NCBI GenBank assembly: GCA_963580455.1
Contig: OY756963.1
Location: forward strand, 16,945,555-17,009,554
Length of the DNA: 64,000 nt
Origin: Euonymus europaeus
Taxonomy: Eukaryota; Streptophyta; Magnoliopsida; Celastrales; Celastraceae
Direction: 5' to 3'
The position numbers and the translations under genes were made by a program. The stretch's first letter is position 1. Every line of letters begins with the position of its first letter. The notes under the pieces are model-generated. The model did not search any database, was not told where the DNA came from, and was given only the letters and a program-made list of their open reading frames with translations. Positions 27,641-40,492 of the stretch are shown here, piece by piece.

Positions 27641-28794
27641 AGGAACTAGACTATTACGAAAGATCAATTTCTTAGTTTTTTTTTAGAACTCGGTGAATAG
27701 ACATGGGAGAAAATGGCATTGCACAGGTTGTTCAGACCTACTATGAGATTGTACTTTCTGAAAAGATGAGTGTTGCTTAGGTGGTTTGTTCTTGCCTTCG
27801 TCTAACCTACAGTTCATTGATGACTCAAACCGGACAAGGTTTGATGCCCAATTATTTCTGCCTTCTTTGTTTTTTTTCACAGTCTCTGTCTGGGCTGTCA
27901 CATGTGGTTTCCATCTCTTGGTTAAGGTCATATTGCTTCATACCTCACATAGTATCCATTGCTGGTGCAAGTCTTCAATCTCTCTAGATTCAAAATTGCT
28001 CGCCTAGGATTTTGATTTTTGGATCTGATATTCGTATCCACTGTTGATGCAAGTGTCGAATCCCTCTGAATTTAGAACCACTCACTGTGAATTTTTTTCC
28101 CTGGGCTTGATCTTCCTTTTGAAACTTCAAGTAAACATCCATCCTGCTATGAGCTTCTTCTTATGTGGTTTCATTTTAATTTCGTGAATGAAAGTCTCAC
28201 ATTAATTTGTGCATGGAATACCACTCATATTTCTCATAATTGATATCAAAAATTTACAGCTCAGGTATTGATAAGCAGGTCATAATTTCAACTTATATGT
28301 TGAAGAATTTTTGTTTCGTAATGGTGTTGTGAATGCATAGGTTGATTATATTATCCTGTAATGCGTTAAAGACGTGCTATATTATTAACTTATAGTTGTT
28401 AAACTTACAAGTACTTAATTACCTACTGATTTTGCAGCTATAAGCTTGCAAAATGATTCTGCAATTTGAAATCTACACCTGAATTCGATCGATTAATTTG
28501 CTCATTCTAGGTTAGTTTTCTATAACTTATTTTAATTACATATGATTGTGATCAGATAATGACGCTTTTTGGGTACACTTTCATACATTGATGTGCTATT
28601 TTCATCTCTGCTTTTATTTTCCATTAGGTCTTAAATGTGTTGAATATATACTGTGAAAGTTTGGTGAGAATCTAGGAAAAATTCCTTATATGTCGTATCT
28701 ATACTATATATTGTGGGTCAATTAACTAGGTTGTTGCCGCATTTTTTCAGGTGGTTGGTTTTTTCTGGTGATTATAGCTGGATTTACTGAGTAA
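27641..28794. other. Gene-free DNA, start of the gene-fragment island
   Basis: This is T-rich sequence with short open frames (27781-28007) that I cannot assign. Two similar phrases with TGTTGATGCAAGTG and GCTGGTGCAAGTCTTC hint at further small duplications near 27.95-28.08 kb. Confidence 0.4.
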
Positions 28795-28926
28795 ATGGTC
28801 TCTTCCGGCAAGACTATATGCTCTAACAATTTGGTAGTGGTCTCACCTGATGTTGGAGGTGTTGCAAAAAAAACATGTGCTATTTTAATAGGGAACCACA
28901 AGAGTCGGCATATCACTCAAGTGTAA
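28795..28926 (+). pseudogene. PRPP synthetase-like fragment
   Basis: A 43-codon frame contains NNLVVVSPDVGGVA at about 28825-28866. This closely matches the conserved LVVVSPDVGGVARA segment of ribose-phosphate pyrophosphokinases as I remember it. The following Arg-rich and PRPP-binding parts are missing: the frame continues as KKTCAILIGNHKS and stops. It is a short piece of an enzyme gene without its neighbours, so presumably captured or left from a retrocopy. The match is short, and coincidence is unlikely but possible. Confidence 0.5.
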
Positions 28927-30125
28927 GGCCAATGAATAACACTCATGTCATGGTATTTATCACTTGCTTTGACATGCAGCTATTGGTATCTTTATTTGAC
29001 TTTGTAGTTCATACTTGGACCCCTATATTATGACAATCATGGCATGCCAATTTCGATAGAAATTCCATTTTGTTGACTCTGTTGAGCTTAGTTGGGCTTT
29101 GGATCTCATAGATTATGATTTTTAGAGAGATTTTTTGTTCTTTTCACCAATAAGTGTCAGTCAAACGATAAACTATCTTTATTATTATGCGAAGCTACAA
29201 TCACTGTGAAATGAATTAAAGTATTTCATATGTATTAAGGTGAGCTTCCTTATTTTTTCCTCATTTCATATGCTTTTATGCAGGTTATCATATTTGCACA
29301 TTTCGCATGCTCTCCCTCAAAAAGCCATTTTTCTTTGCATTTAGTGATTTCCCTCTCGCGAGATTTTGAATGTCTCGGCCATTTGTTCTTTTATCCTCTC
29401 ATGTGACTCCTTTTCTTTTTGCCGACTGGGAAATGTTATCTCACTCATTAAGTTTTATTTTAATTGGATGTTAGTCGCTATTTTTTAATGGTAGCTCTTA
29501 ATATCATAAAATATCTAAGTTCTCCAATATAAAATTCCCTACTTTCTATCAAGTTGAGGACTAATTCAATTTCCATGTATTTCTTCTATTTTATAGCATT
29601 CGACTTACTCGCCTTTCACTGTTGGGCGTACCCCTTGTGTTTTCTATGTTACCCTCCTCATTTTGTTTCAACTATATTATGTTGCATCTCTTTTGTGTCT
29701 AATTAAATTTTATAACGAGCTTTCGTGTATGTTGCTATTATATAAACCATCATCTCAAATTGATCTAAGATATCTTATTGCTGCGGTTTAGAATCCCATC
29801 CTTCACATAACTAAATTGTCTAATCCATCTCATCTTTTGTTATCTTTTTCTTTCATACAGTTAGTCATCAATGAACATTTTGAAGGTTTCTTTCCCAAAA
29901 TCAGGTATTCTTCTTCATATAAGGTGATGCTTCTTTCATATAATTTTGAATTCTTTAACGTATTGTCCTTTGCAGTACCTCCTCAATATTATTGAACATG
30001 CATAGTGCATTCATTGACATTTCTATTACGTTATAACATTTTGGCATGGCTTAAGGGTCTCAAATTAGACTTTGATTGGAATCATATTTTATTCAAAACT
30101 TTACATACATAGAGAGCACTGATGA
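28927..30125. other. Gene-free AT-rich DNA
   Basis: I see no recognised gene or element. The sequence is T-rich on the plus strand, like the surrounding 27-43 kb. Confidence 0.45.
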
Positions 30126-32268
30126 AGTTCTGTAAAATCCCGTTTTGTAAAAATTAATTAAATTAAAATGAAATAAAATAATAATATGAAGCAAAAAAAA
30201 GAAGTAAAAATACAAATGTATATATGTATATGTTCTTGCCTCATCTAATATATAAAGTAACAAAACCATTTATATATAATATATATAAAGTAAAGAGTAT
30301 GCTTAAAAGGAAAAAAAAAACAAAATGTATCAGTAGACTTCACCCGTGGTGAAGTCTCTGAAACCTTGATTATCTTGTTTTGAAAGCACAAAACACAAAC
30401 CAAAGAGAAATTTATCTCCAATTTCAACACCAATTCTCCTCTTTGATTTTCAAGGCAATCCATCAAACAAGGCTTGTCATCTTCAAGCTAAGGTAATTCC
30501 TAGAAAAATTCCACTTATTTTTCATGGATTTCTTTCTCTCTCTAACTCAATCTTCTCTCTTTTTTATGATCAAGTCTCTTGCCACCAAGAACCTTCACCA
30601 AGTTTGGTTTAGAAATTAATATCCTCATTTTCATTACTTGGTAAGAATTTTAACTTACCTCAAGGATTCAACAATTATGGAAATTCTAGGTTTTTAGGGG
30701 ATTTATGAATTTCAAAAATTATTAATAATTCTTTGTTCTAGCAATTTAGTTAGGATTAAATTGTGTTGAATTGTTAAGTTTAGGTGTGGGTTTTGAAAAT
30801 CCAATGGGGATTTGTTCTTGAAGTAGAAATTGGAAGGATAAAAAACAACAAGGAGATTTTCCTTAGCCTAAAATTGTTAAGTGAATGTTAGGTTAATTTA
30901 GGGAAAAAAATTTGTATTGAGATTTTGATATTAATTTTTTACTAGAATGTTAGAATGTCAATTTTTGGAGAAAAGAGAGGATTTTAGAATATGAAATTTT
31001 TTAGATTGGGATATTGGAAGTTTGAACTTATGGAATTAAATTGAGTTTATTTTTATTAAATAGGTTAGCGAATTTACTTGGGAGAAACTTGGTTCGGTGA
31101 TAGAGATTGTGTGTTGTCGACAAAGAGGTAGGGATACCCCTTTCCTTCGTTGGTTAAATTTTCTCGTTCCAAAAAATCTTTGAAAGTTGTCTTCTCGAAT
31201 CTTTTGTATCGTATTAAATTTTATAAATTCATTTTGGCTACTCTTGATTGTTCAAACAGAGCCAAACCCGTTACATGATTCGTTGTATGACCTTTTCTTT
31301 GATTGATTTATTATATATGTATATACACATTTACCCTAATGTGTTAAGTTTGATTGACACGTATTTGAATCTTCACGTGATGTGATTTATGTGACATAGC
31401 GTTTAAATGGTTTTTTAATGTGCATTTAATGGCATGATGGATCACCGGGCAAGGGGCTCAGGTGTTTCCATGTTTAGGAATGATGATTCAGGGTTGAGGA
31501 TTTTATTATGAAATGGATTTGGGAAATAAAAACGTTCAACGAATTTACACATTTTTTATGGATTTTTCATGGAGATCGATTTACAGTGCCCGTGAATATG
31601 AAGTAGGGTACAGTTCTGAGAGCGATCCATAACCCTTCGGAGTCATGGGATGAGTGTTCGGAGGTTCGGATAAGTGTATGGAGACATTTTTTTCTATATA
31701 GCATTCTGATGCATTCATTCTGTTATTTCACATTTCTAGCTTATTTTGTTACTATTATATGATATCCTTACTGAGCATTTGGCTCACCCTATTTATTCTT
31801 TCCCCTTTTTCAGGTGAGCCATCTACTAGTACAGATCCTTCAGATCAGCATGTCGGGGTGAGACGTGATGGCTTGACGTATTACAGTGTGTTTAGGGTTG
31901 TTTGTTTTCTTATTTATGGTATGATATTTGTTATGGTGAGTAGTTGTACATATATGTTGTTGTGGTTATTTTGGAAGGGCCAGAAGAGGACTCTGTGTGA
32001 TCGGGACTCCTATGCCATATATATGTATATTATGTATGTGATTGTTGTGAAACACTTAAGGGGCTTGTACTATGGAGAGTGTCTCGAGTTTGCTAGATTT
32101 GTTATAGAAGTGTGTTTTCATATTTTGTGCAGGATGACATTCTTCAATTTATGGGGAGATGTTGTCGAAATTTTATTGAACTTTATGTCAATTTGTGACG
32201 TGTCTAGTGTGAGTATATGTCAATTTGTCGTTTAGCTCACGATCCTCTGGTTGGGCTGTGACATGTTC
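30126..32268 (+). mobile_element. Solo LTR of a Ty3/gypsy-type element (2.13 kb)
   Basis: The sequence from 30131 (TGTAAAATCCCG) to 32263 (GGGCTGTGACA) has the TG...CA ends and the exact end style (TGTAA.ATCCC / GGGC.GTGACA) of long LTRs of plant Ty3/gypsy chromovirus families. The flanking bases AGTTC and TGTTC agree at four of five positions and are the probable TSD. Inside is the typical passage CTGAGCATTTGGCTCACC, then CAGGTGAGCC. No PBS or coding region adjoins either side, so this is a solo LTR left by recombination. The 158-codon frame at 31759-32235 lies inside the LTR and is not a gene. Confidence 0.75.
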
Positions 32269-33769
32269 TATGGGAACCTGACATCAAAGAGCCAAGTGAA
32301 CAACTTGTTTTGAAGGGAATGAAAATCTTGAAATGGTTACTGTCTCTCTTTTTCTCCGTTGTACACAAACGCTCCACAATTATGACAAATTACACAACCC
32401 AATCGAAAACAACTTACACAACCACTTTTTACTTGTGGATTTCCAACTCTAATATGATATCACTTTCTGTAGTTGTATTTTTTTTACACAAATATGCTCC
32501 TCTCCAATATTTTTATTATTTATAGAAAAAACCAGTCGATAACCTGTGATGTTAATTCTTTTATCATTTTCAGGTTGAATGATTTTAAAAGAATGTGCGT
32601 ACACAATTCATGTACTTAGGGTCCATGATAGTGCTTCAAGTTATTGTTTTCCTTTACTAATCTATCAGGATATATCTAACTTAATAATCGTTTACCTTTT
32701 CCGACTTATCTAGACTTGGTCAAGCATTGAGCTTTTTATTAATGAGTCTGCCATTAAATTTCCACTGTGTTAACAAATAGAAAAAAAAATCTAATCTTTT
32801 ACTTCTTCAATATAAATCCTCACGCTGCGCCTACAAATTAATGGTTCTTCTACTGTTTGGTTGCATATCGTTTTGATGTGGAATATATATGGTTGCCAAT
32901 TTTATTTATATTTTTCAACTATTTGAACACTGTGGTTATATACATTTCTCCTTTTCTAATTTGTTACCTCTGTTGTTTTGCTTGCAGTGTTAATCGCTCA
33001 TGTGGTCGTCACATATAATCATTCCAATATTAAATAGTCTTCTTCGGGTGATTTGCTCAAATAGCTTAGGCGTGTTTGTAGGCATCAGGTTTGTCCCATC
33101 CGATTTTGGATTGAGAGCTTTGACTCCTCTTTCCCATTATATGTAATCTGCAACTTTGTCTTTTTATGCCATTATCTTTGCATAGTATAATTCATTTACT
33201 TTGTTATTTTGCTGCCTGTACGAGATCATATCTGTTGTTGGTACCATCTAATCATTGGACTTAGTACGAAACTTCCCGGCGACAATTTTATAGCCACCAG
33301 ATTTGTGGCGTCTCACTTTGGAATGGTTTTTTTCCCACCATTTTAAATTATGTGTACTCTTTACGTGTTCATTTGGGTTGTCAAATTCCCTAGTTGTAAT
33401 CCATTCCATCATCTGGTTTGTTGTTTCATTAACAGTTTCTTAACGTGTTGGATTATGCACCATATAATTTCTCATATATGGACATCTACTGCTCGTTTGT
33501 CTTGAGTATTTTGCTGATTAACTCCTCATAGCTCTCTGAGTTCCTTCTCCAATCCTGTTCAATTGGTTAGTATCAGAGGCCTTATGCCTTTCTATACTTA
33601 TTCTACATACCTTTGATGTATATTTTTTTGGCCATTATCATGTTGGGTGACTTTAATTGATTATGGCTACATATTTCGTGTATTTATAGTTGTTAATAGT
33701 GCTTGAAAATTCACATTCATGCAAGTTGGAGGCAGTGGAAAAGCAGTTCATGTCTTTCTTGTTTTCCAG
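32269..33769. other. Gene-free T-rich DNA
   Basis: No gene is recognised. A phrase near 32.65 kb (CTATCAGGATATATCTAACTT) recurs diverged near 34.04 kb (CTATCAAGATATTTCTAATTT), which suggests old internal duplication. Confidence 0.45.
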
Positions 33770-33837
33770 GCGTTTTAATTTCTGAGCTTATAAATATCCA
33801 AATGGAAGTTCAAAAGGAGTTGCATGAACGGATTGAG
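33770..33837 (+). pseudogene. Orphan MYB-CC coiled-coil exon
   Basis: A 68-base segment reads ISELINIQMEVQKELHERIE, very close to the LHEQLE coiled-coil signature (QMEVQ.RLHEQLE) of plant MYB-CC (PHR1/PHL-type) transcription factors. It is bounded by a plausible acceptor (TTTTCCAG) and donor (GAG|GTAAGA). In that family, as I recall, an intron follows this motif. No MYB DNA-binding exon or later exon was found nearby on either strand, so it appears to be a genomic exon with its introns, cut off from its gene. Confidence 0.6.
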
Positions 33838-33856
33838 GTAAGAAGCTCTTTTTATT

Positions 33857-33962
33857 GTTCACTAATGACTAATCGTCGTAGTTTACTTTCAGTAATTCTA
33901 CCCATCCTCTTTATTGTTCACTAATCGCCATAATTTACTTACAGTAATTCTGCCCATCCTCT
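33857..33962 (+). repeat. Two-copy tandem repeat, about 52-bp unit
   Basis: TTATTGTTCACTAAT..C..C is followed by TTTACTT.CAGTAATTCT and CCCATCCTCTT; this occurs twice in succession just after the MYB-CC-like exon. Confidence 0.8.
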
Positions 33963-34419
33963 TCAATTTGAGCATTCTGTCGGTAATACTTTGTTAACAG
34001 ATTCCCTAGGCTAGCTATCCTTCATCTGTTTGTAATCTATCAAGATATTTCTAATTTTATAATCATTTACTTTTTTCTTTATGTTTTGTTGCATATTGCT
34101 TTATTGTCTTCTATATATGCTTGGCAATGACACCATAAAATTTGAGCTATATCAGAATGATAGGCTCTGCATTCTACAAGATGTAGTTATTATTGTCAAA
34201 ATTTTGAAAACATTGTCCTACAAATGGGTCTTTTTTCTTTATTCGAATTGTCTTCTATTTTCTTTATGAGTCTCTGAACATTGTTACTTTCACCCATTCT
34301 TAACATAATTGTAGGACAACTTCAATATCTTGGTTCCGGAGGTAGTTCTGTAGGCGTCAACAGTGTCTTTCAAATTATCATCTAAGGACATCTTTATATA
34401 TCGTCCAGAGTTTTGTTTT

Positions 34420-34945
34420 ACGGATAAAAAGATAAGAAACTTTCTGGGGGTTGGCCAGTTTTGGTTCTTTGGACTCTGTGTGAATTGTCTTCTGTATTGT
34501 ATATTAGTGGCTTTACATTGTTTACTACCTACTTTTGTTGATTTTCTCCCTCTTTTGCACATCTTGGAAGAATTCACATATAAATGCTACTGCTCTATAT
34601 TGTTTTCCTGTGATGGAAGAAGAATATTGCTACCTAATGGCTATAGAACAGATGAAAGCAGTGTAATTAAAATTGATGATATCTATAAAAGATAAGAAAC
34701 CTTTTGTTGACCAATTTTGGTTCTTTGGTCTCTATGTGAATTGTCTTTTGTGTTGTATGTTAGTGGCTTTACATTGTTTACTACCTACTTCTGCTGATTT
34801 TCTCCCTCTTTTGCACATCTCGGCAGAATTCACTTATAAATGCTATTGCTCTGTTCTATCTTCCTGTGATGGAAGAAGAATATTGCTCCATAATGGATAT
34901 AGAAAAGATGAAAGCACTGTAATTAAAAAAGATGATATATATGTC
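34420..34945 (+). repeat. Tandem duplication, about 262-bp unit
   Basis: Two adjacent copies share long identical phrases, including GGCTTTACATTGTTTACTAC, GATTTTCTCCCTCTTTTGCA and CTGTGATGGAAGAAGAATAT, at a constant offset near 262 bases. Each copy keeps a long open frame (34363-34695 and 34673-34981). The translated sequence is unfamiliar, and the conservation probably reflects recent duplication, not coding constraint. Confidence 0.85.
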
Positions 34946-35689
34946 AATGTGATAAATAAAGAAGTTGACATGGCCGTTTGACAGAGATTGAAGTCAGGAG
35001 TCAACAAATGAACCTGAGAAACATCACAACATGTTGAAATACGTAATTTAAATCTAATGTTTCTACATGTGGTGATAGTTATGTTTTCCCACTTAGTAAT
35101 AGGAAAATTAAATGCATTCCGTGAGTTTTTTTGGGCCTCTAAGATGCTCATTCACAACTAAAATTAACATGTAACAATTATGTCATTAATTTATTCTTTT
35201 TACAGTATGTACACTGGTAAACTTGTATTTTTGATCCAGTTTCTGGAAGCGTGGCGATAGTTATTTAACAAAATATTGCCCCCCTCATTATGTTTGCTTA
35301 ATTATTGAATATGAATGTGGACTATCGTTGGAAAATATTGCAGTATTTGCCTACCATCATTAGCGCCTACATTTCCTCCATCTTTTACATTCTCCTTTAC
35401 CCCCCATTTTTTAGGCGCCTTTTACCCAAATTATTTTCTCATGCTCTCCTCTGTTGTTCTCTACATTGTGAAACACGTAGTATTAAACATCTCTACAAAT
35501 TCTAAAATGTTATTGTATTAAAAATGTGGTTTATTTGAATGATATGTGCACCAAGGATACCCATATTACTTGGGTGCGAGCCAAAACTCATTTATTATCT
35601 TGCTAATACCTGATTGCGTTCGTCATCTTTTGCTTCTGGTCTTATTTGTCTGACTCTGCAAACTACTTTTTCAACTGCTCCAGTGACTC

Positions 35690-36500
35690 CAATTCCTATT
35701 GACTGGTAAGTTCTCAATCATCTACATGTTTAGTGCCTGCTCACTTCGTTAAATTGCTTATGATTGGTTAATTTAAGCCTACAAATGAGAATGAGTTATG
35801 GAATTTCAATTTGCGGTGTGGTGTGTTGTCTGTGTTTGGGTATTCCATGTTGTATTCTTAATTGCATTTTTTTAATACCAAATTGTGTACTTGCTTTGAC
35901 CTCTACAGTTTCTTCTCTTTTTCCCCGGGGTATGCAAATTATTGTGGATGTTAAGCTTTGAATTTTTGGTATTTCTATTGCTTTATTAAAATCAAAGTAG
36001 TCAAATGGCCATGAGATTTTACTTTTATTAAACAAATTAAAGAGCATTTAAGTATAATAAGCATGATCTATTATGACCTTTGCTTTCTAATGAATCAAGA
36101 AATTTCATTCTACTGTGTTTTCTCTCTTTCGTTTTAGGAATTCCATGTCATTGTGGATGCTCGGCTGTGAATTTAGGCCTCACGTGTTATTGCTTTGCAC
36201 ACTACCAATTCACTGGTAACTTATAAAATTATCTACAAGTTTGGTGCCTACTAACTTGGTTAGATTCAATATGTTTCCATAATCTTTCCCTTTGCTTGCT
36301 TATGAGTTATTCAATTTCAATTTGCATGAGATTTAAGTTGCTTTGCTGATAGATTGCGAGATCTCATGGCACCATTGCCTTTGTTGTATTCTTAATTGCA
36401 TTTTTTACATATCAATTTTTTTGGTTTTTATTTTGATGCCTTACAAAATTTCCTTTTCAACAATTTATCTCTTTCAATCTGGCCATTCCATTTTGTCATC
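35690..36500 (+). repeat. Diverged direct repeat, about 510-bp period
   Basis: Blocks at 35.69-35.88 kb and 36.20-36.42 kb share, in order, CCAATTC..ACTGGTAA, TTAGTGCCT/TTGGTGCCT, GAGTTAT..AATTTCAATTTGC and TGTTGTATTCTTAATTGCAT. They are clearly related but degraded. Confidence 0.65.
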
Positions 36501-38345
36501 CATGGTTAGCTGCTCCGGTTCCTTTAATTTCTATTGTATCTCAGCTTCATATTTCTTTCTCACCAATTATTCTTCTGACTTCAATTTGGTGTTTCTCTCT
36601 TTTTCTACTCTAATTGCAGATGATGCTCTATTGTTATCAAATTCTGATAACTAATTGACTCAAATTCTGAGGTAAAGCTCATCCTCTCTAACATAATCAT
36701 TGCAAAATACAGTCTTTTGCTTCCTACTAGCAGCATTGTTGGAAGAGATTCACTCAGGAGATGGTCAAAAATACTTCATAGATTTCCATCACTTAGTGTG
36801 AGTGACTATACTGCATCTCATTTTAACCAAAAGTTTTAGCCAGAAAGCTTGACAATAATTTTTTTTAGATTCCCTTTTGTTGCTATATAAACTACATATA
36901 TTGTTATAATCCGTTTGATATATTACTAAATAGTTGGTGGAGAATTCCGGGGCAATGTCCAGGCACGATTGAGAAAAGTAAATGAAGGAATCAGCCAGCG
37001 AAGTTATTTTTTCCTTATGGTCCTATTGTTGAAGCAATATTAAATGTACATTTTGTTTGCATCTGCTCTTGTGAAATTCAATAGAACCAGATGTCTATGT
37101 AGTCATTAGGTCATCTGTTTGCAATGACTTGATATCAAACCAGATCTGTTAAAAATACCACTGCAATTCATCTACATGTGTTTCCTACCTACTATTGCCA
37201 ACTATTTTGTCATAAATGATTAAATTACCATGATCCTATTACAAATTGGCTCAACCATTTACTGTTTTGAAAGAGGTATACAACTTTATCAATCTTTCAA
37301 TCATGATTCTTATTGTTTTCCATATTGAACTCTCTTGTGAAAGCTTTCGTTTTCTATCATTATTAGCTTATACTTCAAGCAAAATGCACACCGGACGCCT
37401 CAAAACACTATCGCTAACCATCTTCTTTAATCTTCTGAAACTACATCTACATTTTGCTCTGAAGAATATTTCTACTGTAAGTAAGTCTCCTAGCCTTTTC
37501 GTTGTTCTAAAAGTTAGGTCACTTGCCAAAGACGAATCTTTAATCACCCAGATTATCAAATATTTAATTTATCATCGCCTAGATTGCTTATCCATGAAAA
37601 GCTTGTTCTATAAAATTTCTTATATGGATATTTTATTTATTTAGAGTCTTGTGTTCTTTAATATTTTGATTGAATTTGTTATAAATCATTAGGAATACCA
37701 GGAGTATTGTTGAGTTGCCTCCTATTTTGAATCTGCCAAAATGGTGGTTTCAATTTTCTCAACATTAAAGGCTAAAAGGCCTTCAATTTGTGATAAAATT
37801 TGTTAATCGACTTATGTTAACTTTTATAATGGAATACAAACTCTGCGAAAAATACCTCTGCTATGTAATTCATGACTGAACATTCTCCAACTATCTCATG
37901 AAGTAAGCCTTAGCATGTTGTAAAATTATACGTAACATCATGCACCAAATAACCAAAGCCTTGCAATCCTTATACATTTTTCCAAATACAATGGGGCCAT
38001 GTTTAATGTTCCCAGGATAAAGTCGCAAAAAGTTGGAAACCCTGTATAACTTGCTGATGCGGTGGCGATTAATTAAACACAAAATACGAAAACTAAGGTG
38101 ACTGTAGACCCACCAATAAATCCATGGAATATTAATTCAAAAAAAAAGCCCCAGCATGACTTATGACTTATTGCCAACACATGGAATTGCTTAAAACAGA
38201 TGTCGAATTACAAAATACAGAGGTGTCAAATTTATGGAGATAACATCAAATACATGAGCCACAAGACAAAATATGTGTTTTTCAGGGAAAAAAACAATCA
38301 CCAACACAAACTATTTCCTCAGGATATGTATGTTTATAACACTCC
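36501..38345. other. Gene-free DNA
   Basis: I recognise no gene. The open frame at 37246-37644 shows no family features. Confidence 0.4.
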
Positions 38346-38974
38346 TAAAACCATCCACAACAGTTACTCTTAACAGATTTTCTAAATTTCGGCAAAAATA
38401 CACTTTTTCACCAATTTACAGTTTTGGAAATAGTAACATCACACATAAGTTACTCTAAATAATACTCTAAATCATTTAAATATTCATTTCTACAATCACT
38501 TTTTATTTAATTAAACTCAATCTATTTTACTACTTTTATAACATCAAGCCTTACCATATTAAATAATAATCAAATCATATTAATTTTAATACATAATTCA
38601 TGTGTGATAATTGATTTAAGTGACAAATCATAACTAATTTTAGTAGTATTTCCTTTGCAAAAAATAAGTACAAACACTAAAAATAAAATAAAATAATACA
38701 GAGCCATGAAATATGATAGTGCAAGTGTGCAACGTTAACATTGATCATTTTCATGCAAAGAGGGTACATGCACGAGAGAGAAGAATAATTTTTTAATAAA
38801 AAAGTACCCAATCTTGCTACAGTGCAATGCTGGGAGTCCAGTCGCACTTTAACAAAACTGGACTTTGTCGTGTACAACGCAACTGCTGTGGATCAACTTA
38901 TCAGAAAAAGACAAAAAAAATACTCTAAATTAGGGTCCAGTGTTTGTATAGTGCAACTGATGCAGATGACCTAA
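38346..38974 (-). mobile_element. PIF/Harbinger (Tourist-like) MITE, TSD TAA
   Basis: A 623-bp element (38349-38971) is flanked by TAA on both sides, the usual PIF/Harbinger target. Its ends are imperfect inverted repeats: ACCATCCACAACAGTTACTC on the left, and GGTCATCTGCATCAGTTGC read inward from the right. The stretch 38370-38560 is the reverse complement of 50.40-50.60 kb (shared TTAATTAAACTCAATCTATTT, AATAGTAACA.CACACAT), the subterminal part of the large PIF element at 46-50 kb. The element is thus an internally deleted relative, inserted in inverse orientation. It has no gene. Confidence 0.8.
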
Positions 38975-40267
38975 ACACATTACAATACTCTAAACACACG
39001 ATGATTAAAACAATAAAAACATAAAAGAGTGTGTATTAGATTACGCTGGATTATACCTACAACGACTCCGTAGCACCAAAAACTCTCACACCGACACTAT
39101 CCCTAACTTTAGCCACTTGTTTTTAACCCTATATCTCGTTTTCGCCATCATGTCAACTAAATAACTCCTATTTTCCTCTGCACAGACTCTTCCCCAAGTT
39201 TCCTAGAATTGCCCCTAGGTCATAATTGGACTTTTGGATGCCACACATCTGCATTCATGCTCTCTGTCATGCATCACGTATTTTACGTCATTGTACATAC
39301 ACCGCCTTAATACTAACGTACATTTATACATACAAATGTATATATATATACATAACTATTTTACGCTTCTAGTTTTGTTCGAATACTGCTTCACGGAAAA
39401 AGATGATACTCAGTTCAGAGTTGTGAATTTCACCGAACCTCTGCTTCTTCAAGGTACGTACACATCATTCTGAAGTTCACCTGCCATTGTCTTTCATCTA
39501 TTACTCTACTATAAGATGGGTTATCAACAATACTTTTACCTACCGTTGCACTTCTTCCTCTCATATAATCTATCTCTGCCATGGTGCGAGTATCCAAATA
39601 TGGGGTCCTACTTGTCGTGGTGCTGAAAACTAAACTCAGGATTGGTATTTCAGCTAACTTACTTGATGTTATCGTTGTTAATTATAGATAATCTAAACAA
39701 AATTGGCTTGTTAATATCTGGGCAAAATTTTGAAAACAAAAATCATTATGGCTACCCTTCAAACTATGAAGAACAACAATACTTATATGAAAATGACCTT
39801 ACTCAATCGCTCTTGTTTTTCAATAAAATGTCCGAGTGCATGTGTTATAAGGTTTTGGCCATTATTTGTTCCTATAAAAATTTATTCCCATGGGGAATTT
39901 TTAGTAAACAAATGTCATGTGCCATCTAACTTTCTTACCAATAAATTCCAGTCATTCCTATATGAGTATCGAAAAATGGGGTATTTACCCTTCACATTTC
40001 TAATAATTCATAGTAATTTTGTAGCTTTGCATCTGAAAAACATGGAACACACACCACAAAAAAGGTGTCAAGTTCTAAAGATGTGGGATTCAACAAATCC
40101 ATCGCAGTAAGACCAACTGATGACTATTGATATTTTCTTGACCGATGAAAATGTGAGTATCATACCCAACACTTCAGAAATCCATGTTTTTAAGATAGAA
40201 AAAATAATTAAAAAACACCATATATTGTATTCAAGCATCAATAAGAAAAGACGATGCACCAAGACTT
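38975..40267. other. Gene-free DNA
   Basis: No gene is recognised. Short frames at 39234-39473 and 39642-40110 are unfamiliar. A splice-donor-like AAG|GTACGT follows one at 39.45 kb, but I cannot build a gene from it. Confidence 0.4.
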
Positions 40268-40492
40268 CGTAGTTTATTTGAAGAAGGGAAAATATACAAC
40301 ATCACAAATTTCATCATGGCTCCAACAAGGAGGAAATACAGGCTTTCACAAAACGAGAGTCTAATTAGAATTGGAACATGGACAATAGTCAGAGAACAAA
40401 ATGATCCACACTTACCGATACCCTTACACTGCTTCACTTTCGTAATTGAGGAAGCCTTAGAATCAAGGCTATACAATGATGTCTTTCTCATA
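40268..40492 (+). pseudogene. RPA70-like OB-fold fragment (first piece)
   Basis: The frame reads KGKIYNITNF, KYRLSQNESLIRIGTWTIV and LHCFTFVIEEALESRLYNDV, ending in a donor-like G|GTATGA. This is the pattern of the first OB fold (DUF223/RPA1 type) of the many plant replication factor A1-like proteins, including those carried by plant Helitrons. The expected continuation (DVIG.. and later OB folds) does not follow directly. A second RPA-like piece lies 1.5 kb downstream on the same strand, so both could come from one interrupted gene. Confidence 0.6.

Noticed and set aside
31759..32235. 158-codon plus-strand frame
   Set aside because: It lies inside the solo LTR, is rich in Val/Phe/Leu from T-rich DNA, and resembles no protein known to me.
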